DNA from: Coffea arabica
Taxonomy: Eukaryota > Streptophyta > Magnoliopsida > Gentianales > Rubiaceae
Length of the DNA: 64,000 nt
Assembly (NCBI RefSeq): GCF_036785885.1
Contig: NC_092326.1
Location: 39,394,287 to 39,458,286, forward strand
Direction of reading: 5' to 3'
Positions 1 to 11,000 of this stretch are shown piece by piece (the stretch's first letter is position 1; every line of letters begins with the position of its first letter). Under the pieces are notes generated by a model. It ran no database searches, had not been told where the DNA came from, and saw only the letters and a list, made by a program, of their open reading frames with translations. The position numbers were made by a program, and so were the translations under genes.

Positions 1-897
1 ATATTCTGAAAAATAAGCTTGGATTTGATGAGGCTTTTAACTACAAAGAGGAACAAGACCTTGATGCAGCTTTGAAAAGGTGAGTGGAAGTGTCAGTTAA
101 CAAGCGAATTAAGTCGCACTCTCACTTTTCAATATCTTACTCAGGGGAAAAGCCACAGCATATAGGTAAAGGCTTTGTTGCTTATTGCATCTCCCAGTGA
201 ACTAGATTATTGTGCCTACTACATTAGTTTCATCATATGGTTAACTTCTCCTTCTGTAGTCCAATCTTGTCACAGTTCAATTGATGATTTTTGTGTCTCG
301 TTCTTATCAAAGCACCTATCCTTTCTTTGAACAAGTCAGTTTAAGTAGTATTTCTTTCCCATGTCAAAGTTTTCCAAACAAAATGTTTCAGATCAAACAT
401 CACATGCACTTCATTATTTTTATCTTGAAGCACCTTTTTTTTACTTTTAATGATTTACCAATATTACACTGGTCAAATGTCTTAAACTAAAACCATATCC
501 TTATACTCCACTGAGCAGATACTTTCCAGAAGGCATTGATATCTACTTTGATAATGTGGGTGGAGCCATGCTCGACGCTGCTCTTCTTAATATGAGAATT
601 CATGGTCGGATTGCTGTCTGTGGGATGGTGTCTCAGCACAGCATTTCCAGCCCAGAAGGACAACACAATTTGCTTGCCCTGATATCAAGACGCATAAGAA
701 TGCAGGGTTTCTTGCAAAGTGATTACCTGCACCTTTTTCCTCGTTTCCTGGAAAATGTCATCAGTCTCTACAAGGAAGGGAAGATCGTTTATATAGAGGA
801 TATGCATGAAGGACTAGAAAGTGGTCCTGCTGCTTTTGTTGGCTTGTTTTCTGGAAAAAATGTGGGCAAGCAGGTTATCAGAGTTGCCTATCACTAA
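1..897 (+). CDS. NADP-dependent 2-alkenal (double bond) reductase, 3' end only
   Basis: This is the 3' part of a cytosolic medium-chain reductase that uses NADPH to reduce the alpha,beta double bond of reactive alkenals and enones. The two visible exons are 1-79 and 519-897. The first ends in phase 2 before a GT donor (80-81) and the second follows an AG acceptor (517-518). The junction restores an Arg codon. The peptide runs from KLGFDEAFNYKEE through GIDIYFDNVGGAMLDAAL and GRIAVCGM to the C-terminal LFSGKNVGKQVI and stop TAA at 895-897. These are typical of the plant double-bond reductase (zeta-crystallin-like) group: the DEAFNYKEE segment follows the nucleotide-binding fold, and GKNVGKQV is the usual C-terminus. 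The catalytic N-terminal half and the promoter lie left of the window. Substrate preference cannot be told from this fragment; a pulegone or phenylpropenal reductase is possible. Confidence 0.93.
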
Positions 898-2322
898 TAC
901 AAATCACTACCACTGCCCCTCCTAGAAAATTGAACGCTTTTTGGTCTGCAATCGGATTATGAAATAACAATTCTCAGTACTTTGACCGAGATGAAAGTTC
1001 TTGATCTTCTTTTGAAGACACTTGTCTTGTTTCTCTGGAACACTTGTACAAGTTACCTCAGGTTGAAGAAATGTTGGAAATGCTCCTATATGATGTACAG
1101 ATAGATGGTCTTTTATGCTAAAAAGTAATGCATGCCTGGTATTCAGCAATGTGTATTATCTTTTTCAACTCGCATTGAATTTACAGCATCATTAACATCA
1201 AAAAAGGAGTTTGAGAATGAGTGTCATAACTTCTTCTTTTTGTTCTCTTTTTCTTTCTTGGTCTTCTTTCGTCCAAAGTTCATCAGAGCTTCCCTCGAGT
1301 AAAGGGGCACTAAGCAATTAATTAGCCAAAACTAATGAAACCACAAAGAACTTGTCAAGGACATTGTTAGCTGCACAAACGCATCAGAAAGGACGATTGA
1401 ACATAGTCACCCAAACCACAAAGTACTATTCATATAAACACAGGGTTGTAAAAGTTGTCCCAAATTATTATTATTTTTTTAGTTTTTAATAATTTGATCA
1501 AATAATAAATTCGCCATCTATTAGTTTGCTTTCTAAATTCTTTTTAGTGGTGAAAGAATCAAATATTTAATTGCACTTATTTTCTGATATATTTCCTTCA
1601 CTCATATATTGACTTGCCATCATCATTAATTAGAGTATATGTAATTGAATTACTAGATAAGATTCGACTGAAACTAATTATTAAGTTGTTACAATTTAGC
1701 TATTTTTAATATATTTAATTTTACCATTTGTCTTACCATTAGTATATTAAATTTTATAAAATAGTATTTTAAGTTCTTTTATAACAATTCTTGTTCAAAA
1801 AAATATAAAATTATAAAACATAAAAAGTGCCTGTGCGAATGCACAAAAAAGAAACTTGTTCCGCAGTATTTTCCACTCTAGTTCCTCACACACCTCATTC
1901 GCGCGCATTTTATTAACTTTTTCCCTGCATGTACGTTATTCATGTGTGCACGCCTTCCATCTTGAAATTCAACCACATTTATACTTTCACACGTGTCGAG
2001 CTTTCCTGTCATGACCAAAATTTAGATGAATCTGATTTTCATAGATTCACTGATTCAAATTGTACCATATCACTGATAAAATAGTATGACACAATCTAGT
2101 CTATTAAATATTTGAAAATCGAATCTACTCGAGCATCGGCCGTCCAGCCATTACCTATTACCTAGGGTAGGAACGGTCAACGGTTCCTACCATAAAGGGG
2201 CTGGGGATCCCTTAAAGCACAGTTTATCACTTCAGTACGATGATGTCTTTATTAGCGCAACCAAGATCTGGCGGTGGTAGCTTTGGGGTAGGTGAAAATA
2301 TAACAATAATGCCACCGCCTCA
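898..2322. other. Intergenic, 3' flank of the reductase gene
   Basis: No coding sequence is supported here. The first few hundred bases are probably 3' UTR. From about 1440 to 1850 the sequence becomes very AT-rich. The short minus-strand ORF at 922-1149 has no recognisable motif and overlaps the likely 3' UTR. Confidence 0.6.
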
Positions 2323-2548
2323 GGTACCTAATAGGAGTATTTTTTTTTTTTTTTTCTACTCAGGAGGTATTCGGGCTTCGGGTATGCTGGGCCTGACTAA
2401 TCCCCCTGAGACCCGAGAGGAGATGTCCCATCCTCTCGAACTGATAACCACTGGGACTCAATCTCTGGTGGGGGAGAATAGACAACGGAATCTTAGGAGG
2501 GTTCCCGTGACCAACCGAGCTGCCCAGGAGGGGTACCTAATAGGAGTA
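2323..2548 (-). mobile_element. tRNA-derived SINE with 17-bp target-site duplications
   Basis: A 17-bp direct repeat (GGTACCTAATAGGAGTA) occurs at 2323-2339 and again at 2532-2548. Between them lies a 192-bp body (2340-2531) that starts on the + strand with 16 T residues (2340-2355). Read on the minus strand, it begins with a tRNA-like head containing an A-box-like motif (CAGCTCGGTTGG, about 2511-2522). About 45-50 bases further on is a B-box-like motif (AGATTGAGTCCC), and the element ends in a 16-A tail. Perfect target duplications, a poly(A) tail and a pol III-type internal promoter define a SINE. Identical duplications suggest recent insertion. I cannot assign it to a named plant SINE family. 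Confidence 0.8.
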
Positions 2549-4225
2549 CTTGCTTATGTTTCTTTTTTTAATTTAGGTGTTGGGGTTAAGAAAAATTTTG
2601 TTGATGTCTATACTATATGTAAAGTTTGAGGAAAGGGTTTAGGGTTAATATTGTGATTAACATTTATTTTTATTTTACGAACTTTTTTTTTTTATTCTTA
2701 TATGAATTACTTTTATTTTAACTATCTATAATTACCTATGACTATTTTTACTTTTAACTATTTAAATATATGTTTTCAACGTAGCTATCCCTTCTTAAGT
2801 AATAAAAATTTTATTTAAAACATATGATCATAAATATTATGTATTTTTTGATTGTACATACATTAGATGTGCATTGAGTATTAGTCCCTAGTAATGTGTG
2901 AGATGTCAATTTACATATTCATAACAACTAGTATTAATTAAACAAACCAATGATAAATATAATCCGTAATTATTATAGTGGCTACAAGTACTTTGAATGG
3001 GTTAATAAATTCGAAGTTGATTGGAAATGGGATCTTTTTTTTACATAAATTCCTTCTTCATCAAAATAAATTCCTTGTTTGTAGAATTCTTTTAAAAGAT
3101 GGAACTGGAAATCTTATTAAATTTGTTAAAGGAGAAATAGTGCAACTGCAAAACTTTTGCTGCTAAATATTGACCCTATGTATCCATGCTTGTGAGTCCA
3201 ACGACGAGCAAGCGATGAGCTAGAGGGAGGCGGGGAGGGACGGCGCTCTCTCAAACTTTAAAAATTCATCCTTTTTTTTTTTTCCTAAAATTTTGAAGAT
3301 TTTAAAGCTTCCTTTATATGCTTATCTGTTTGCTCCTCCAAAAATTTTCAAAAACTTCTATATAGACTCTAGAGTTTACATGTGTATGTATTTGGCCTTC
3401 TTAGGTTAAATTTTTTAGCTAACTCTTGATAACCAATGTTTTAAGCCCCATACCAGAAAGTGAATCAAAAGAGCTTTCAATTCACGATTCAATCGGTTCG
3501 ACCGATTCAACTTCAGTTCAAAAGTTTAATCTTTTTATTTATTTATTTATTTTAGTATTAAAAATTTGAACACAATTAAAATATTTTTTAAATTTAGTGA
3601 ATTTCGGTTGACCCTTTCAATTTTTATCGATTTTTACTGATCCAACCAGCTTTTGACTGAGTTTAAGGATGGCAATGGAACGGATTTGGCGCGAGAGAGC
3701 CTGTCCCAATCCCCCACTTCTCCCATCTCTGCCCTCCTACCCTACTATCTCGTGGGGGACATTACGATATTTTGTATATTTGATCTTATATTTTTTTATA
3801 CTAGGAGCGAAGCCCATGCAAGATGCAAGAGTGAGTACTTGTCGTGAATACTTGTAAATAGTAAATTTATAATTTAGTTGTTCTCAAAAAATTTTACACA
3901 GATTGGAAATGTATAATATGGTAAAGAGTTGGAATCTATCATTGTATACATATTCTACAGCTTTGCCTTTAATAGTAGAACTTCTCAATAACCTCTTCTT
4001 ATTTTTCCCTTTGGGAGATTACACTCCATTATTGCTTGGTAATTAAGACACTAATATGTTGTCAAAAAATAATTAAATGGTACCACAACAAAGCTAACGT
4101 AAATTACAATATGTTCCTTGACTTTTTTTACTAGCTAATCTTCTTCACCTTGAAAAGGCAAAACAAGTTAGAATTATACTATTAGGAAAATCTAAAAATT
4201 AATAAGGACTCTTTACCAAAACAAT

Positions 4226-4254
4226 AATGTTTGGCTTTTGCAAAGCCAAACATT
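4226..4254. repeat. Perfect 13-bp hairpin
   Basis: The arms AATGTTTGGCTTT (4226-4238) and AAAGCCAAACATT (4242-4254) are exact reverse complements separated by a 3-base loop. There is no T-run after it and no nearby gene, so it is not a recognised terminator. It may be part of a decayed foldback element. Confidence 0.7.
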
Positions 4255-4984
4255 GACATCTTCATTTTCAGCACCATCATCATTAAATTTCAAGACTCTT
4301 CCTTTTTTTCTGCTTTGAATTCTAGAACTTCGTCCAACTAAGCTTGCCAAAGCGTTTGAAATATCAAAACTATTTTTGTATAATAGACAATAAACTCAAG
4401 TGTATCAAAGGTGCCCTCAATTCTTTAGTTTCAGACCTGCATTTCTCACCACCCTCTTTGACAACATGAATAATTAGATCATCAAATATTCATGTCACCA
4501 AAAACCAAATTAAACAATGTGCTCTTCAAGTTTAAAACATAATAATTAAGTAAATTGGGGTGTTCACACCATCCATAGACACTTATGAAGAGGATTTGCC
4601 TACATCAACAATTTTCTGAAATCTTCCCTATGAATTTCAAGCCAAACATAATTAGCCTCATCCATCTAAACTCTCTTAATAATGCATAACAAATATAGAA
4701 ATTTAAAGTAGTGTTACAAAATCTAAGAACAATCTGACAAACATTCAGCCAGTAGCTAATGAACAAATCATACAAAGGCTGACTAGGAGTACCTATTTTG
4801 GAAGCTATACACGGAAAAGTGCAGAAAGAAGAAAGCAAATAAACAAACCTCTACAAACACCAGTCTGATAATGTGAAACATAAGCACCTAAGCCAACAAT
4901 GGCCATTATTGTAGCTAACTCTAGAAACTGATCATCAAATGCTGAAGAAGGTGGAAGGTTCTGCAGTTGCATTTGTAATGTGCT

Positions 4985-5240
4985 CTCTCCAAATGATGAC
5001 TCTTCGCCTCTCACGCTTTAATGTAGTCTTAAATGCGTTTCAATTACTGATTTTAATCATTTCCATTCTTTGGAGGAGCTCAACTGCTGATCTGAGGAAA
5101 AACAAGACGAAAATTTCTGCACTTAAGCATGCAACATGCTATCGAATGATTTTTCACCTCTCACGCTTTAACGTTGCCTTAAACACACTTCAATTGCTGA
5201 TTTTAATCATTCCCACATCCATTGGAGAAGTTAAACTGCT
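4985..5240. repeat. Diverged tandem duplication, period about 150 bp
   Basis: The block from about 4985 to 5090 is repeated 150 bp later (about 5135-5240). Both copies contain CCTCTCACGCTTTAA (5007 and 5157) followed by a related TTCAATT-CTGATTTTAATCATT stretch. Scattered substitutions show the duplication is not recent. An ORF at 4939-5346 spans both copies but has no known domain. Confidence 0.7.
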
Positions 5241-5815
5241 TTTCTCAAGGTTGCCAGTAGTTTGCAATAGAATGAAGTGGCTTTCTGTCTTGATTGTACA
5301 CTTAGCAGCTACTTTGGAGGGTAAACAGGTCACTTTTCACTCATAAGCAGCATTTAACAATCTGTTAGTTTATTAGGAGTGGACACGGGTCGGATATCCG
5401 CCCCTAACATGATTTGGCTGACCTGGCCCTAATATATCGCTTGTAATGCAAACCAAGTACTACATAGAAAGGGTATATTAATAGTCAAACCATTGGAGAG
5501 TCTACATCACAGCATTGTTCACTTAACAAAATGAACGGTATTCCATCTTTTTCCTCCTAAAATTGCCCCTAAAGATGGTAGATGAAAATCTCCCAAGAGT
5601 CACATAATAACTAAATTTTTTGGTTAACAAACCAATATGATTTTTTAGTTAACAAATATCCTTATTCTTCTACTTACTAAATTTTTCTGATACCAAATGT
5701 AATCTAGTAAAATCTATAGGAAAAGTTGACATATTTCAACACTCCTTCTTGCCACTTTTGCTGCAAATTTTGGATTATCTTCTCAAATCTTTGGATCTTG
5801 TGTTGGACAAGACTT

Positions 5816-6441
5816 TTATAAGAAGCTCTGCAACTGATTCTTTTGGTTTCTTATGTCAAACGGTTTTTTTTTTATGTATCCAAATAATCTTTTCATAGGT
5901 TCAAAGTGGAACACCCTTCGACAATATTTGAACCTATACAGAAAATATGAAATTCTGCATGGTTCTTTATAAATTTTGTCATCACCATCAAAACCTGACT
6001 TATCAATGATTTCATCTTTAATTTTCTCAGGATCTGAATTCTTGATTTCATCATGCTTCACTTTAGAATTGTCAAAATCCGACCAATTCATAGTGAAACT
6101 TTTTCTTTTCATTTTAATTGAGAAGAGTTTATTCTCAATCAAATCATAAGCCATTATCCTTGTGAAATTAGCATCAAAAAATGATGTATGAAAGCCAGCC
6201 TTAGATCTCTGTTTAACTGCAACTCTATGGTCTCCACCATATCCCTAGATCATTGACTATCAAATAAGTCCAATATTTAATGGCCCAAATTTGGTAAGTT
6301 TCACCACTAAAAGTTGAAACATCTGACAAAAATTTGTTTCCTATCGTGACTTTAAACTTATAAAGGATTCTCACCGAGCGCATTCACTCTCAAAAAAAGA
6401 GTCAGGCCCTTAAGATATAGGCTCTGATACCATTTTGTTAG
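5816..6441 (-). mobile_element. Decayed Ty1/copia fragment (primer-binding site and gag remnant)
   Basis: On the minus strand the sequence TGGTATCAGAGCC (6420-6432) matches the usual plant copia primer-binding site for initiator tRNA-Met. It lies 3 bases from TGTTAG (6436-6441 on +), a plausible LTR edge. Downstream on the minus strand, about 6240-6350, a reading frame gives FSGETYQIWAIKYWTYL, which resembles the gag start of copia elements. The frame is then broken by stops. A further ORF (5816-6154, containing a FTRIMAYDL-like stretch just upstream) may be more gag. No pol domain and no matching second LTR were seen, so this is a truncated relic. Confidence 0.6.
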
Positions 6442-8062
6442 TTTTTTGGAGCATAAACTAAGAGAATTACTAGCAATATGGAGTCTGTGCAAGGACCTGC
6501 ATCTGATTGTCTAGTCCTCCTCAAGGTGAGGCATTTTCATAGTCAAATTGGCGAAAAACGTGTCAGTTATGCCAATGCTAGTAATATTAAAAGCCTTAGA
6601 ATTTGATGTGCAAAATTTTTGTGAACAAACAGCGGCATCTATTCTCTATTTACTACATTCAACTCTATGTTTGGTACATTACCTTCAAGACTTTGCATCC
6701 CCGAATAGCAAACAAGTTTTCCAAGTCTAGTTACCTTAATCTTTCTCAAACCCTTGCAGAGACATATCTCCAGATATTCAATTAACTGGTTCTTGGGAGA
6801 TTATCTTTTGAAACACTTCATTGCTTAAATTAACAAACTTGAGAACTAATTATCGAAGATTGCAACACATTACCCCTTGCTGGTCAAGTTTGCACCATTT
6901 TAAATCCAAATCTTCAAGGGATGAATGTACGAAGTTGGAGCTTTTTCAAGCCACTTTCTGCGGCAATCTTCATTCATTCATCGACAAAGATGAGCTGAAT
7001 CATATGAAACACTCATATTCAGCTTGAGTTCGCATATCCAGAAAAACTCATATTCTGCTCAAGTTTGCATGTCCAGTTGCTATGTTCACTGTAATTCAGC
7101 AAGACTTTGTCCACAAAACTGGAATTTTAGGGTGTTATTTTCATCATTCAAATGGTTCATGTTGAACTTCTTGCACAGGTGGGTTCAACGAAACACAAAT
7201 TATGGCACGTCTGCCATGCAGTGAACCATGACTTGGACGCCAATCTTGCATGAGCTGCTGCTTTTCGCGTGAGAAAATAGAGTACATATTGCACAATGTC
7301 TTTTGTGCCAATTTTGATAAGCCATCTTCCATGGTACGAGAGGAAGGTTAAGACAAATAATAACTCGCAGGGAAATCTTATCGGACACAGTTTCAGATGA
7401 ACAAACTTAAAGAGGGAACGTGTATTAAGTAAAATACAGACGACCCTAAAAGGTGGTAGTGCTAAACCAGACAACTGCCGTTGTGATCAGATCATCAATT
7501 AGTAATGAAAGACCAAAAAATGAGCTCCCAATTCTTGTGCGTCTTCAAATACAGGAGTTAAAAGAGTGAGCTCCCAAATGGGTACCGTGAGCTGTTTTAA
7601 GTTTGCGACCTCTTTAGCCTGCTCTTCTAGTAAAGTATTACGGCAAGAATTGTGCAGTACCTTCCAGAATGCTTTTATGCTGGATTGATCATTGGCACTA
7701 TAATCCCTCAACAAATTTTGCTATTGTCGACTCTAAAGAAGAATATCCTAACAAAGTTCATGTCACCGTGCATCTGTGTACACGGGGGAGAAGAGGGCAA
7801 TCTTGAGCAATAGCATCCAAAGAGGAATATATTGCCAGTTCTTGAATATCTGTAACGTTCCTGATATAACATTGCATAATTGTACAACACTACAAGAAGG
7901 ACTTATCTGGAAAAAGCACCCTTTCATGATAACCAAGATTCCTCAACTAAAGAAAGGCACAAAATCTGTCACTTAGCCCCTTCTCTATAAACCTAAGACT
8001 GAAGTTTCATCCACACTGCTAGTTTTTTCTCTCGGTTGCAATAAGATCATATACGATTACTA
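6442..8062. other. Intergenic, 3' flank of the acetolactate synthase subunit gene
   Basis: No gene is supported. The first part probably includes LTR sequence of the decayed copia fragment. Overlapping short ORFs on both strands (for example 7157-7474 minus) have no recognisable motifs. The last one or two hundred bases should be 3' UTR of the minus-strand gene that ends at 8063. Confidence 0.5.
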
Positions 8063-11000
8063 TTAAGGAAGAGGGTACCCTCGAAGCAATGTAGAATCCA
8101 CACCTGATTCTCGCACCAATGCAACTCGTCCAGTCCTTGCCACCTGAAAAACAATTGAGTTTTCACTGAGGAAGACGTCATATTCTGTAATTCTATTTGA
8201 GGCCTATGAGGATTTAGGCCTTCTATAATAAGCTATGCTGGCATTTATAATTATATCATATAGTTCTACATGGAAAGGCAGGTACTGAATTGCATTTTTT
8301 ACAAAGTAAAACTGGGGGTGGCAGATATTGAGAAAGATAGAAAAATCCAAGCAAGCATAACATTGGAATCCAGCTATGCAAAAAGCAAAATCTATAGATA
8401 CATTGAACGAAGAACTCGGAGAGTAGCATACAGTTTTAAATGCTTTGAGCATGTGAAATAATCCCCAAATGATAATGACTGCCTGGCAAAGCCTAGTATC
8501 TATTCATATCATCTCAAGCAAGGCATCTAGTTTGGCAAAGATGTAGGCCGTATGAATACAAATCATTGATATGACTATAGTAAATTCTACTTTAAATATA
8601 TATTTGTTCATTTAGTTGGTAAGTAGGAGTAAATTAGTCATCTCAAATACAACCTGGATGATTGCGCTTAAATCCTATTACAACTTAGGATCGGACATAA
8701 TGGTGACTGCAACAGATGCCGATAGAATTTCCTTGTATCAATTTCACTTTCTACGCTCATTGAAGGGCATTCATATCATTTTCTATTTTATTTAGACATG
8801 ACATCAATCACCCCCCATTTTAGCTTCTTCCACACCCAAACTATGTATTTTGCCTACTAAACATCCTTGTCATTTGGCTTCAAAATGCATGGTAGAAGTG
8901 TGCTAGCAGCTAAGAAGGGCAGCGAATATCATTATTCATCCAGAACCCGTTAAAAGAAGAAATGGAAAAACGAGAAACCTAGACATGCCCAATGAGAAGC
9001 AACATATGCAGGGCCATACTTTAAAAATTAGCTTGTTACTGAGAATCAGAAGCTACATGGACAAGCTAACCAACCTCACAAATCCCATAAGGCTCCAACA
9101 ATTTCTGCAATGCAAGCATCTTATTGAAATCTCCGGTGAGCTGGAACAATCATATAGAAAAATAAATTAAAACAACAGAAAATCATCTCTTCAAAAACAA
9201 CAGTGTCAGAAAAGCATGAAGAGATAGGTAGCAATCACAAGAGGAAATGGTCAGATAAAGATTGGAAGCTCGAGCAGGCCACAACTATCACAAAGTGAGG
9301 AGGAAGCCTCCACAACTATCACATTGTTTTATCACCTAAATGTTGCACTATTTGTCCAAAATTGGAAAAAAAAAAAATGAACGGTACACAAAGAAATTAA
9401 GACTGTAAATGCCAAACTAACCTCCATCCCATCAACTTTTACAGCATACAAGACAAACTCAAAAAAAACAGGTTACTTTGAACTCCAAGCAACCAGAAAA
9501 ATCTACAGCAAATAATTTAAACCCAGTATCTAAAGACACCAAGCAATTATAACCGTGTTTTGTTAAATGAATTAAATTCCTATCCACAAAAGTTAGATGA
9601 ATGTGTTCAAGGAATCTATGTCCTTCCCCCGGGAAAGAAAAAAACCGTAAAATTCCTGACTAACATGATTCTCCTCCTTTTGTTGAACATCTGCGTAGAA
9701 GGTTTACGAGTTACTAGCTTTTGTAGGCTGACTATATATAAGGTTTCTTTTCAATTTCATGCATCTATTTTGCGTACCAAACAATAGTATGGTGTATTGA
9801 AAGTTCACTAACTTGACAACCATTTACATAATGTAGAACTGGGAACATAAATGTCCCTAATCTAGAGGATCATTATATCCCAAACAAAGCTCACAAACCA
9901 CTATTTTTCATTTTGTGACCTTAAACATGCAACAAACACATGCTTTTCCTGGTAGAAAATACACTTTAAAAAGAATAACAGAGAGCACATACTTTGTGAA
10001 TGAGGAAGTATGCATGCACCCACAAATGTATGTACATACGTACGTACATGCATACCACAAATGTATGTACATACGTACGTACGTACGTATGTACATACGT
10101 ACATACATACATATGTATTATGTGCATACATACGTACATACATATGCACCTACCTACCTACATACATACATACATATCTGTACCTGGCAAACTACTAAAA
10201 TGAAAAGATAACCAAAAATGTGAACGAAAAAAATTACCTCTAATGTTATTGTATGGTCAGATACATCAACTGGTTTAGCTCGGAAAATACTGGCAATATC
10301 AAGGACGTCCCTCCTAGCTGCAGCATTCACGGCAACCTTGATTAACATCAGTTCCCTCTCCGCAAACGGCAAGGGCGTGATATCTTGAACCTGAGCAATG
10401 CAACACCAACAAAGAGATTATGGATATTAGAAAATATTTCTGGTAGAAACTATTTAAGACAGATGATGCGTAGTAAAGTTGAAAGAAAAAAGAGAGCATC
10501 AGGAAAAGACAATTTCAGCAAAATTCTTAAACAAGATCTAGTACAACACTTCATAATTTTGACCAAACTTAAAACTTGTAGGCCAAGAAATCTTAGGAAC
10601 TTAGGAAACCTTGAAGCAAAGTTGCAGTTCAAATTTTGAATCAAGGACTTGAAAGCTGCAAATCCTGTGCCTAAGCTTGAATATATATCATTATTAACTA
10701 CTCATAAGAAAATACAATACCAAAGCTCAAAAAAACCAAAAAAAGGTGTTGAGAACTGCTAAGCAAACACAATTCTCGTAATGGACAAGAACAGCAATTG
10801 AACCACCATCAAACCTTTTCATTACTGAGGTTTTCCTAGTGTTAGGATTTCAAAACCTTTTGTAAACATTCAGGAGATTATTGACAGAGAAAAAGAAAAA
10901 AAGAAACAAAGAAAAAAGCAGATGAAGTCTTAATTAAACGACCTAAACACTTGTAGGCTCTTGGTCTCCTTAATTCTAGTATGCCTTTAAATTGAGGCCA

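Larger units (their letters stand above)
2549..5815. other. Gene-poor AT-rich intergenic region
   Basis: No convincing gene is present. The short ORFs carry no family motif. It holds a perfect hairpin (4226-4254) and a diverged tandem duplication (about 4985-5240). Short stretches resemble decayed plant repeats: an 'ATCGGTTCGACCGATT' palindrome-rich patch near 3490-3510, and a GGATGGCAATGG-type patch near 3667. These are probably old transposon ends. Confidence 0.55.

Noticed and set aside
2240-2629. 129-residue + strand ORF
   Set aside because: It crosses the SINE, its T-run and both target duplications. It is not a gene.
4226-4254. Hairpin as a terminator or miRNA precursor
   Set aside because: It is too short for a plant miRNA precursor, and intrinsic terminators are not used by plant nuclear genes.
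5375-5410. GGAGTGGACACGGGTCGG motif, possibly a transposon end
   Set aside because: No matching inverted end or target duplication was found nearby.
9901-10211. ORFs with [13 protein letters not shown] repeats
   Set aside because: They are translations of the tetranucleotide microsatellite in an acetolactate synthase intron.
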